A DNA stretch of 64,000 bases from assembly GCF_003293845.1 (NCBI RefSeq), contig NZ_QLST01000001.1, positions 288,470 to 352,469 of the forward strand. Direction: 5' to 3'. The first letter of the stretch is position 1. Every line of letters starts with the position of its first letter. Position numbers and translations under genes: made by a program. The notes under the pieces are model-generated. The model did not search any database and was not told the origin of the DNA. It was given only the letters and a program-made list of their open reading frames with translations. This document shows positions 18,323 through 26,105 of the stretch, one piece after another. Source of the DNA: Flavobacterium tibetense. Lineage in GTDB: Bacteria; Bacteroidota; Bacteroidia; Flavobacteriales; Flavobacteriaceae.

Positions 18323-18359
18323 AATTTAATGTTTAATAGTTATGTTTAAGATTAAAAAG

Positions 18360-21173
18360 TTAAAATTTGTATGTTACGTTGAAATTAAATAAAGCACCTA
18401 TTCTGTGAGTGAAAATAGCATCATCACTATTGTCAATTTTATTATCTAAGTTTGAATCTTGAAAGAATCTATATTTATCATCAAGAAGGTTTGATATACC
18501 TAATTTATAACTCATTTTTTCAAAAGATTTAGATATAGTAAAATCAAGCTGATTTCTTGCTAATTCATATATGGTAGGAAATATGTCTCCACCAACAGCA
18601 TATATTCTATCACCAAAGCGATTATAAATTAAATTTGAATTCCATCCGTTTTCTTTGTTATTGTAACCTAACGCTAGATTAACTACGTATGGAGATTGTC
18701 CTTGTAAAGCTCTTTTTTGTTGTTGTGCATTAGCGCCACTTCCAAGATCAACTTCAGAAAAAATGTAAGAAGCATTTAAATTAAAAGATAAGTCAGATAA
18801 GAAGCCTGCTTTAAAAATGTTTTTCATTGATTTTCTTATTTCTAATTCTGCCCCATACAATTCAGCATTATCAGAATTACTATATCTCATTCTTCTTTGT
18901 TGACTTACAACAGGTAAAATAAACTCAATAGGATTTTTAAATCTTTTATAAAAAGCACCAAGACTAATAGTTTCACCATTTGATGGATAAATTTCATAAC
19001 GAGCATCAAAATTATCAATAGTTGCTGTTTTTAAGTTGCTATTACCGTCAACCTCAGTATCTTCTTGAAAATTATAAAATAGAAATGGAGCAATCTCTCT
19101 AAATTCTGGTCTATTAACAGTTCTGCTATACGCTAAACGCATTACACTTTTCTCATTAGCGTTATAGCTAAAATTGAATGAAGGTAAAATAGAAGTTACT
19201 GGTTGTTCAATTATAACATTGTTAATCCCTTGAAAACCATCAACTTGTAATATATTGTGTTCTACTCTAATGCCACCTGTTAGTAAGAACTTTTTAATTG
19301 GATATTCTCCATAAACATAACCTGCTGTTAATAAGTTATTTGCCCTATAAGAATCACTTAAGTTAGAACCTTCTCTTAAAACCCAACCATTAGTTGCCGT
19401 AACATTTGAAGGGGCAAATACTTGTGTTAAAGGAAGGCTTACAAGTTCTTCTCTTCTTTCAAAGGAAACACTACCTGGAATTATATATGAAAAATACCTA
19501 GCACTAAAATCTCTATCTTTATAATCTGTAAATAGCCCCGTTTTTAATGTGATTTTATCAGCGTCAAATTCATCACCTTCTTCTTCATCTTTATTTAATT
19601 TATAAGTATAATCTACAGAAGCATTTATTGATTTTTCATTTAAATCTGAGAAGAATCTACCTGTGTCAAATGGATTTGAACTAGGAGGATCAATCATTTT
19701 AAAGGGTTCATTGGTGTTATTAATATCTCTAAATGTTCTAAACCTTCTTAAGTCGGGCATAATATCTTTTATGAAATTACCTCCCAAAACCCAATGTAAG
19801 TTTTTGTTTTCTGTAATGTTGTGATCTCCATTAAATTGAGAAGAAAGAATTCTTCTTCCCGTGTATCCAAATTCATAATTTCTCAATAATTGTCCTGGTC
19901 TTTGGTCGTAATCAAAACCCTCTCTTAAAGTAGTAAAGTTTTCACCAATTTGATTAAATAAATTTTTAAAGTTAATTTTATTATCTTCATTAAATTTAAG
20001 TGACCAATTTGACATTAAAGTTAATCTAGTTTCATTCGAATTGAAGTTATCTACAAAAACCTTTTGTTCTTGTGGTATATTGATACCTCCTGAAAAGTCA
20101 TTTATAAAAGAGTTTACATTTTTATCGTAGTTTTCAAATTTATTAGAATAAGATAAAATGTTTACAGTACTAAGTTTTTTATCGTTCTTTAAATTGATGT
20201 TTCTACCAATACTAAATCCAATTCCTGAGTCTAGAAAAGCACTTCTTTTTTCTGGATTAAAGTTGTTCTCTAATTGGTTAGCATAGAAAACACTTTGAGT
20301 GTTGTCATTAAGAACATTTGAATTAGTAGGAAATCCCGACGGTAATTGACGGAAACCATTATCATATCCTAAAAAGTCTGTAGGCGAACCTTCTGTTTGC
20401 CAATAATCATTAAAAGTAGTGTTTATTCTGTATCCAACATTGAAAGAAATTTGTGTGAAATCCGAAAAGTTTTCAGAAGTAGTAACATTTATTATACCTC
20501 CAGCAAAATCACCAGGTAAAAATGAAGCTCCTGTTTTTCCAATTGTCATTTTTTCTAAAGTGGTTGTTGGCAACAAATCAAACGAAAATGTTCTTCTGTC
20601 AATTTCAGTACTTGGAGCCAATGAATTATTTATAAGAACATTGTTGTATCTTTCATTTAAACCCCTGATCATAACAAATTTCCCATCAACAATTGTAACA
20701 CCAGGAACTCTTTGAATTGCTTGTGCAGCATTTCCATCAGTTCCTTTATTCATTTGCTCTGCTGAAATTGAATTGGTTACTTGCCTTGCAACTTTAGTTT
20801 CTGTTAATACAGCAGACTCAGTATTTTTTCTTACAATAGTTGTGAGTACTATATCTTTTAATTGTACACCTCCGGCTTCAAGGGAGTGATTGATGGTTTT
20901 CTTCTCACTTGGATTTAAACTAAAAGGTATTTCAATTGTTTGATAACCTAAGTAAGCAACTACTAAAACGTAGTTTCCTGGTTCTAAATTCAAACTATAC
21001 TTACCTTTGTCGTCTGTAGAAGTTCCTTGTGTTGTCCCTTTAATTGAAATATTTGCAAATGCTAGAGGTTCGTCGTTGTATTCCTTATCTGTTATTGTTC
21101 CAGAAATTGTTCCTTTTTGGCTTAAAGCAATTGTTGAAAATAATAATGTAAAAAGTAATAAAAAAGGTTTCAT
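18360..21173 (-). CDS. TonB-dependent receptor with carboxypeptidase-regulatory-like N-terminal domain
   Basis: The 937-residue outer-membrane protein starts with a signal peptide (about 1-18). A CarboxypepD_reg-like domain covers about 20-105 (GTISGTITDKEYNDEPLAFA, YVLVVAYLGYQTIEI). The plug domain follows (about 120-240, QAIQRVPGVTIVDGKFVMIR, FLPGDFAGGIINVTT), then the beta-barrel, ending in the terminal Phe of FNVTYKF. It should import a ligand through the outer membrane using TonB energy. Divergence from a PhoB/PhoR-like pair suggests control by that system, and phosphate or a phosphorylated compound is the natural guess, not shown by sequence. It is co-transcribed with the beta-helix lipoprotein. 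Confidence 0.93.
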   Translation of the reverse strand: MKPFLLLFTLLFSTIALSQKGTISGTITDKEYNDEPLAFANISIKGTTQGTSTDDKGKYSLNLEPGNYVLVVAYLGYQTIEIPFSLNPSEKKTINHSLEAGGVQLKDIVLTTIVRKNTESAVLTETKVARQVTNSISAEQMNKGTDGNAAQAIQRVPGVTIVDGKFVMIRGLNERYNNVLINNSLAPSTEIDRRTFSFDLLPTTTLEKMTIGKTGASFLPGDFAGGIINVTTSENFSDFTQISFNVGYRINTTFNDYWQTEGSPTDFLGYDNGFRQLPSGFPTNSNVLNDNTQSVFYANQLENNFNPEKRSAFLDSGIGFSIGRNINLKNDKKLSTVNILSYSNKFENYDKNVNSFINDFSGGINIPQEQKVFVDNFNSNETRLTLMSNWSLKFNEDNKINFKNLFNQIGENFTTLREGFDYDQRPGQLLRNYEFGYTGRRILSSQFNGDHNITENKNLHWVLGGNFIKDIMPDLRRFRTFRDINNTNEPFKMIDPPSSNPFDTGRFFSDLNEKSINASVDYTYKLNKDEEEGDEFDADKITLKTGLFTDYKDRDFSARYFSYIIPGSVSFERREELVSLPLTQVFAPSNVTATNGWVLREGSNLSDSYRANNLLTAGYVYGEYPIKKFLLTGGIRVEHNILQVDGFQGINNVIIEQPVTSILPSFNFSYNANEKSVMRLAYSRTVNRPEFREIAPFLFYNFQEDTEVDGNSNLKTATIDNFDARYEIYPSNGETISLGAFYKRFKNPIEFILPVVSQQRRMRYSNSDNAELYGAELEIRKSMKNIFKAGFLSDLSFNLNASYIFSEVDLGSGANAQQQKRALQGQSPYVVNLALGYNNKENGWNSNLIYNRFGDRIYAVGGDIFPTIYELARNQLDFTISKSFEKMSYKLGISNLLDDKYRFFQDSNLDNKIDNSDDAIFTHRIGALFNFNVTYKF

Positions 21174-21195
21174 GTTGTGTTGTTAAATTCTGATG

Positions 21196-21205
21196 CAAAG
21201 TAAAT
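21196..21205 (-). promoter_or_regulatory. Possible -7 region of the TonB receptor gene
   Basis: On the minus strand ATTTACTTTG resembles TAnnTTTG with one departure. The same variant, TTACTTTG, precedes the flavin reductase (27614) and flippase-like (55715) genes. A start here would give a leader of roughly 15-20 bases. Confidence 0.35.
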
Positions 21206-21224
21206 TCATAAGCACTTTTAAAAC

Positions 21225-21293
21225 GTTAGCTATTTGTTACCAATTTTCACTCCAAAAGTTATCAAATTGTTAACAGATTAAATAATTGTTAAC
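21225..21293. promoter_or_regulatory. Phased GTTANC repeats between TonB receptor and PhoB-like regulator
   Basis: GTTAGC (21225), GTTACC (21236), GTTATC (21258) and GTTAAC (21269) start at offsets 0, 11, 33 and 44, all multiples of 11. A fifth copy, GTTAAC (21288), is 19 bases further on. Pairs of short direct repeats with an 11-bp period are the classical layout of OmpR/PhoB-family binding sites. The repeats lie upstream of both divergent starts. Confidence 0.55.
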
Positions 21294-21312
21294 CATGTAA
21301 AACTTTTTATAT

Positions 21313-21320
21313 TATCTTTA
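21313..21320 (+). promoter_or_regulatory. -7-like element of the PhoB-like gene (TATCTTTA)
   Basis: One mismatch from TAnnTTTG, 33 bases before the start codon. Confidence 0.4.
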
Positions 21321-21353
21321 CCTTTACCAACGAAAACAGAACTTTTTATTCTA

Positions 21354-22037
21354 ATGAAGAACAAGAACATTAAAATTTTATTGGTTGATGATGAGCAAGA
21401 TATCCTCGAAATTGTTGGGTATAACTTGTCTTTAGAAGGCTATCAAGTAATAACAGCTTCTAATGGTAAAGATGCTATTGCAAAAGCTAAAAGAGAATTA
21501 CCTCATTTGATTATTATGGATGTCATGATGCCCGAAATGGATGGAATTGAAGCTTGTGAAAACATCAGAAAATTTCCAGAAATGGAAAATACTATAATCA
21601 CTTTCCTTACAGCTCGTTCTGAAGATTATTCACAAGTTGCTGGTTTTGATGCTGGAGCCGATGATTATATCGCAAAACCAATAAAACCTAAAGTTTTAGT
21701 TAGTAAAGTGAAAGGCTTATTACGTCGTTTAAAAGAAACTGAAACCGAAAACACTACTTTAAGTGTTGGTGATATCGAAATAAGTCGTGAAGAATACAAA
21801 ATCGTTAGAAACAACCAAGAAATTATACTGCCAAGAAAAGAATTTGAATTGTTTTATTTATTGGCAACTAAACCTGGAAAAGTATTTACTCGTGAAGAAA
21901 TTTTAGAAAAAGTTTGGGGCAATGAAGTTGTAGTCGGCGGAAGAACAATTGATGTACATATTAGAAAATTGCGTGAGAAAATTGGTGATGATTTCTTCAA
22001 AACCGTTAAAGGGGTAGGCTATAAAATTGAATTTTAA
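21354..22037 (+). CDS. OmpR/PhoB-family response regulator
   Basis: The 227-residue protein has a receiver domain (about 1-120) with the acidic pair in LLVDDEQD, phosphoacceptor Asp56 in IIMDVMMPEMDG, and the switch Thr/Lys in FLTARSED and DDYIAKPIKP. The winged-helix DNA-binding domain (about 135-227) shows RKEFELFYLLATKPGKVFTREEI and VGGRTIDVHIRKLREKIG. The pairing with a PhoR-like kinase, whose start overlaps this stop by one base, makes a phosphate-type two-component system the best guess. It faces a TonB receptor across a region of phased direct repeats and may regulate both directions. Confidence 0.93.
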   Translation: MKNKNIKILLVDDEQDILEIVGYNLSLEGYQVITASNGKDAIAKAKRELPHLIIMDVMMPEMDGIEACENIRKFPEMENTIITFLTARSEDYSQVAGFDAGADDYIAKPIKPKVLVSKVKGLLRRLKETETENTTLSVGDIEISREEYKIVRNNQEIILPRKEFELFYLLATKPGKVFTREEILEKVWGNEVVVGGRTIDVHIRKLREKIGDDFFKTVKGVGYKIEF

Positions 22038-23080
22038 TGTCGCCTATTTTTAAAAAGTCATATAAATTTGCTTTTAAATCCTCATTTTACATTTCGTTTT
22101 TTGCAACGGTTTGTATTTTTGGATACCATTATTTTTTTACGCTGAGTAACTTGGTGTATCCTGTTGTGTTTTTATTTGTACTTTTTGGTTTTTCCTTTTT
22201 TGTTATTCAATATCGTGTTGAAAAATTCATTTATAGAAGAGTAAAAAAAATCTATGACGATGTGTCGCTTTTAGAAAATACTTCGTTTAGAAACCAACCT
22301 ATTACTACTGATATGGCAACGCTTACCAAAGAAGTAAAAAAGTTTGCCCGAGATAAAAAATTAGAAATTGAAACCCTAAAAATTAAGGAAGAATACCGAA
22401 GAGAATTTTTAGGCAATGTTTCGCACGAATTAAAAACTCCTCTTTTCACTGTTCAAGGTTATATTTTAACTTTGTTAGATGGTGCAATGGAAGACAAAAC
22501 CATCAGAAAAAAATATTTGCAACGCGCCGAAAAAGGAGTGGAACGTCTTATTTATATCGTAAAAGATTTGGATATGATTACCAAGTTGGAAGTGGGCGAT
22601 ATCAACATAGAACCTTCTAGATTTAATGTTGTTGAGGTTGTTCAAAATGTGTTTGACTTATTAGAAATGCGTGCTGCCAAAAAAAATATTACTCTTTCAT
22701 TTGATACTTTTTATAAACAACCCATTTTTGTTTTAGCCGATCAAGACAAAATCCAACAAGTGATTACCAATTTAGTCATGAATTCTATTAAATACGGAAA
22801 AACAGGCGGAACTACTGAAATTGGAATAGAAAATTTGGTAGACAACAAAGTTATTATCAGAGTAACCGATAACGGTGAAGGAATTGAAAAACAAAATATT
22901 TCCAGACTTTTTGAACGTTTTTACCGTGTAGACAAAAGCGGTGCTAGAAGTGAAGGCGGCTCTGGTTTAGGTTTAGCTATTGTAAAACACATTATCGAAA
23001 GCCATAACGAAAAAATTTACGTGGAAAGTGAATTTGGCGTTGGTTCTGAATTTTCATTTACCTTAGAAAAGGCGAAATAA
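22037..23080 (+). CDS. Sensor histidine kinase (PhoR-like)
   Basis: The 347-residue kinase has two N-terminal transmembrane helices (about 15-35 and 40-58) with almost no periplasmic loop, as in PhoR-type kinases that sense through partners. The phosphorylated His130 lies in NVSHELKTPL. The ATPase domain shows the N box LVMNSIKYG, DNGEGI, FERFYRVDK and GSGLGLAIVKHI. Its start overlaps the regulator stop (TAATG), so expression is coupled. Its last 18 bases overlap the convergent glycosyltransferase gene. Confidence 0.93.
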   Translation: MSPIFKKSYKFAFKSSFYISFFATVCIFGYHYFFTLSNLVYPVVFLFVLFGFSFFVIQYRVEKFIYRRVKKIYDDVSLLENTSFRNQPITTDMATLTKEVKKFARDKKLEIETLKIKEEYRREFLGNVSHELKTPLFTVQGYILTLLDGAMEDKTIRKKYLQRAEKGVERLIYIVKDLDMITKLEVGDINIEPSRFNVVEVVQNVFDLLEMRAAKKNITLSFDTFYKQPIFVLADQDKIQQVITNLVMNSIKYGKTGGTTEIGIENLVDNKVIIRVTDNGEGIEKQNISRLFERFYRVDKSGARSEGGSGLGLAIVKHIIESHNEKIYVESEFGVGSEFSFTLEKAK

Positions 23081-24115
23081 ATCTTTCCAAATTACAGGTT
23101 TTGAAAAATTTTGAAAACCACGATACATTTCAATTTTATCTATTTTTTCAACTTTAAATTTTTCTTGTTGGCAATAAGGCGCTAAATTTTCTGCTTTATA
23201 TTTTTTTGCTAAATATTCTTGTTCGTATTGACCTGGTGTTGGTATAAAAAACGCTTTTTTGCCCAAATGCGCTAAATCCATAACCGTAGTATAACCAGAG
23301 CGACAAACAATTTTATCACTTTCGTTAAAAGCAATTTCCAGCTGCTCGCTATTCATGAAATTGTAAAACGTAATATTGTTTTCTTGCCAAATTTCCTGTT
23401 CGGCAGTAATGATTCCTTTTACAAATAAAACAGGTTTTGTGTACGTTTGAAGTTCCGAAATTAACTTGTTTTCCAGTAAAGTACGCTGTGGTTCTGGGCC
23501 TGATAAAATCACCATCAAATCATACTTTAAAGGCAAATTTCTTTTATGCAATCGGCTTAGTGGACCAATGTAGCGCAAATGCTTAAATCCGTTGTAATAA
23601 TGTCCTAAATCTCCAGATAAGTTCGGACTACCATCGTTATCTGGAATCCAACATTCATTGAATTTTTGGATGTAAAACTCGTGTAACTTGGTAGTAATCC
23701 AAGAAGTGTTACCAGTTAAAACTTTTAATTGGTGTGTTATAAAAACCGATGGAATATTTTTGGAATAAACGCCTAATCGGTTATCGGAAATAATGCCTGA
23801 AAGTTGGTATTCCAAAATCCATTGTGCCACTTGTTTCTTTTCAGCTTTGATGGCTTTAATCATTTTGGGTAGTTGTGCTAATAATTTCCATTTGAAATTT
23901 TTCCCTTTCTCCGCATATTGAATGTTATAAGCAGGAAGTTCCAAATGCTGCAAATGCGGAAATTCTTTTTTTAGTAATTCCAAAGCCTGACCATCAGAAG
24001 CAATAATCGGGTTGAAACCATTTTCTTCTAATGCCCAAATAATAGGAATAGACCGAGTGGCATGACCTAATCCCCAATTAAGCGGAGCAACAAGTATGTT
24101 TTTTTTAACTTCCAA
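23063..24115 (-). CDS. MurG-like glycosyltransferase of unknown acceptor
   Basis: The 350-residue protein starts with a GT-B fold signature, VAPLNWGLGHATRSIPII, close to the glycine-rich N-terminal loop of MurG-type (GT28) enzymes. The C-terminal nucleotide-sugar half contains CRSGYTTVMDLAHLGKKAFFIPTPGQYEQEYLA, the usual UDP-binding pattern. Single-copy genes of this type in flavobacteria are annotated only as glycosyltransferases; substrate and product are unknown. It is single on the minus strand and overlaps the kinase gene tail to tail. Confidence 0.82.
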   Translation of the reverse strand: MEVKKNILVAPLNWGLGHATRSIPIIWALEENGFNPIIASDGQALELLKKEFPHLQHLELPAYNIQYAEKGKNFKWKLLAQLPKMIKAIKAEKKQVAQWILEYQLSGIISDNRLGVYSKNIPSVFITHQLKVLTGNTSWITTKLHEFYIQKFNECWIPDNDGSPNLSGDLGHYYNGFKHLRYIGPLSRLHKRNLPLKYDLMVILSGPEPQRTLLENKLISELQTYTKPVLFVKGIITAEQEIWQENNITFYNFMNSEQLEIAFNESDKIVCRSGYTTVMDLAHLGKKAFFIPTPGQYEQEYLAKKYKAENLAPYCQQEKFKVEKIDKIEMYRGFQNFSKPVIWKDLFRLF

Positions 24116-24135
24116 AATAATTTAATTATTGTGCA

Positions 24136-24163
24136 CCTATTACCCATTATCCATCGCCCAATG
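24136..24163. repeat. Degenerate heptanucleotide repeat (CCCATTA family)
   Basis: CCTATTA, CCCATTA, TCCATCG and CCCAATG follow each other with a 7-bp period. This is the intergenic counterpart of the CCCATCA/CCCATTA array found inside the phosphopantetheinyl transferase gene (48916-48967). The rest of the 138-base gap before trmB shows nothing recognisable. Confidence 0.6.
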
Positions 24164-24253
24164 CCTTGTAAAGGTACAATTTTACAAAGTGCAATTTAAA
24201 AATTATTGCATTCATTTATATTTCCTTAATTTTACCAAAAAATTAAATAAACT

Positions 24254-24928
24254 GTGGGAAGCAAAAATAAACTCAAGCGATTCAAAGAAAATGAAACTTT
24301 TTCAAACGTTTTTCAACCAACAAGAGAAGAAGTTATTTCTAATCAATTACCCTTAAAAGGGAAATGGAGAACCGATTTTTTCAAAAATAATAATCCAATT
24401 GTATTAGAACTAGGTTGTGGAAAAGGCGAATATTCGGTAGGTTTGGCTCAAAGAAATCCAAACAAAAACTTCATTGGAATTGATATTAAAGGAGCGAGAT
24501 TTTGGCGTGGAGCAAAAACAGCAGTAGAAAATGAGATTCATAATGTAGCTTTCTTACGAACGCAAATTGAATTAATTGAGCATTGTTTTGATGCTGATGA
24601 AGTAGACGAAATTTGGATTACTTTCCCAGATCCACAAATCAAATACAAAAGAACCAAACATAGAATGACCAATACGGAGTTTTTAAATAATTACAAAAAA
24701 ATTCTAAAACCAAACGGACTAATGCATTTAAAAACGGATTCTGAATTTATGCATGGTTATACCTTAGGTTTATTACATGGTTTGGGTCATGAAGTAATTT
24801 ATGCCAATCATAATGTGTACAAAAACGAAGGCGCTCCAGTAGATGTGACTTCGATTCAAACCTTTTATGAAAGCCAATATTTAGAAGTAAATAAACCCAT
24901 TACTTACATTCAATTTCGAATTAAGTAA
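24254..24928 (+). CDS. trmB: tRNA (guanine-N7-)-methyltransferase
   Basis: The 224-residue SAM-dependent enzyme methylates G46 in the tRNA variable loop. The start is a GTG; the segment GSKNKLKRFKENETFSNVFQ is the usual flavobacterial N terminus, which supports that codon. SAM-binding motif I is VLELGCGKGEYSVGLA, followed by FIGIDIKGARFWRGAKTA, and the family signature ITFPDPQIKYKRTKHRM is present with the catalytic Asp of the FPDP region. Length is normal. It is followed after 56 bases by the LysE-type gene. Confidence 0.95.
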   Translation: MGSKNKLKRFKENETFSNVFQPTREEVISNQLPLKGKWRTDFFKNNNPIVLELGCGKGEYSVGLAQRNPNKNFIGIDIKGARFWRGAKTAVENEIHNVAFLRTQIELIEHCFDADEVDEIWITFPDPQIKYKRTKHRMTNTEFLNNYKKILKPNGLMHLKTDSEFMHGYTLGLLHGLGHEVIYANHNVYKNEGAPVDVTSIQTFYESQYLEVNKPITYIQFRIK

Positions 24929-24984
24929 TTTTAGTTACAGAAGCATTTTAGGTAATTGCTTATTTTTGAACAAAACATACTATT

Positions 24985-25611
24985 ATGACCATTTTACTTT
25001 CGTTTATACTTGGATTTTTTATAGCAGCAGTCGGAATTGTTGCACCCGGAATGTTAAACATGACCATTGCTAAGCTAAGTGTAAGCGAAGATCGAAAACA
25101 AGCATTGTTATTTGCTTTTGGAGCAGTTTTGATAGTTTTAGTTCAGAGTTTTGTTGGGGTTTATTTTGCCAAAGTTTTAGGTGCAAATCCTAATATCAGC
25201 GAAAATTTAAAAAAGTTTGGAACCGTTATTTTTATTTTACTTACAGCTTTTTTTATTTACAATGGTTTTAGAGCCAAAAAACCAAAATTAGACGTTGCTA
25301 TTAAGTCAAAAAATAATAGATTTATTTACGGAATTACGCTTTCTTCTTTGAATATGTTTGCTATTCCTTATTATGCGTTTGTGAGTTTAACATTGGCCTC
25401 TAAAGATATTTTTCAGTTTACATTACCCAATATTTTAATTTTTTCATTTGCGGCTGCATTGGGAACTTTTTTCATCTTTTATTTATATGCTGTTTTGTTT
25501 AAAAAAGTAGAACATAAAGTAACTTTTATTACCAATAATATCAACTTTTTGATAGCTGCCATTACTGGTTTAGTAGCAGTATCATCGTTATACAAAATGC
25601 TAACGGCTTAA
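24985..25611 (+). CDS. LysE/RhtB-family translocator
   Basis: The 208-residue integral membrane protein has about six hydrophobic helices. The N-terminal FIAAVGIVAPGMLNMTIAKL matches the LysE family's PGP(M)-type motif. Members export amino acids or related metabolites; the substrate cannot be inferred. The next gene begins two bases after its stop, so the two are co-transcribed. Confidence 0.85.
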   Translation: MTILLSFILGFFIAAVGIVAPGMLNMTIAKLSVSEDRKQALLFAFGAVLIVLVQSFVGVYFAKVLGANPNISENLKKFGTVIFILLTAFFIYNGFRAKKPKLDVAIKSKNNRFIYGITLSSLNMFAIPYYAFVSLTLASKDIFQFTLPNILIFSFAAALGTFFIFYLYAVLFKKVEHKVTFITNNINFLIAAITGLVAVSSLYKMLTA

Positions 25612-25613
25612 AA

Positions 25614-25949
25614 TTGAAAAATCCAAATCCTAATACAGAAAACTTCTTTGAACGAGTTTATGAAATTGCCCGTCAAATTCCGTATGGAAGAGTAACTTCT
25701 TATGGTGCAATTGCCAAAGCATTAGGAACTGCTCGTTCTGCCAGAATGGTAGGTTGGGCAATGAATGCTTCTCATAATTTAGAAGATGTTCCAGCACATC
25801 GAGTGGTCAATAGGAAAGGATTACTCACTGGAAAGCATCATTTTGAAGGCACTAATTTAATGCAACAACTTCTAGAAAGCGAAGGCATTAAAGTAGTCGA
25901 TAATCAGATTATTGATTTCGATAAACATTTTTGGGAGCCAGAATTTTAA
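25614..25949 (+). CDS. Alkyltransferase-like (MGMT-fold) DNA-binding protein
   Basis: The 111-residue protein is the C-terminal DNA-binding domain of O6-alkylguanine transferases: VYEIARQIPYGRVTSYGAIAKALG (helix-turn-helix with arginine finger) and MVGWAMNAS. The alkyl-accepting cysteine of PCHRV is replaced by Ala61 (PAHRVVNR), so it cannot transfer alkyl groups. This is the hallmark of ATL proteins, which flag alkylated guanine for nucleotide excision repair. The start is a TTG two bases after the LysE stop; no ATG occurs before the conserved domain. Confidence 0.9.
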   Translation: MKNPNPNTENFFERVYEIARQIPYGRVTSYGAIAKALGTARSARMVGWAMNASHNLEDVPAHRVVNRKGLLTGKHHFEGTNLMQQLLESEGIKVVDNQIIDFDKHFWEPEF

Positions 25950-26013
25950 TATTTTTTAGTTCTTTAAAAGCATAGAAAAATACTATTCAACTATAACAAA
26001 ACTTTAAACTCTG

Positions 26014-26048
26014 AAACTTTTAAACTTCTAAACTTCTCATTATCTTTG
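26014..26048 (+). promoter_or_regulatory. Promoter of the mrp gene with AAACTTNT octamer repeats
   Basis: AAACTTTT (26014), AAACTTCT (26022) and AAACTTCT (26030) are in tandem. TATCTTTG (26041-26048) begins 11 bases after the start of the last unit, as at tyrS. The leader to the ATG is about 50 bases. Confidence 0.6.
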
Positions 26049-26105
26049 CAATTCAAATTCAGTCTTAATAAAGAACTGAAAACAAAAGATTTAAAGCAGA
26101 GAACA

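Noticed and set aside
18084..18329. 81-codon plus-strand ORF opposite the lipoprotein start
   Set aside because: It is antisense to the signal peptide and beta-helix start, which have clear coding features.
24129..24356. ORF starting before trmB in another frame
   Set aside because: It runs through the heptamer repeat and into trmB out of frame; trmB from GTG explains the region.
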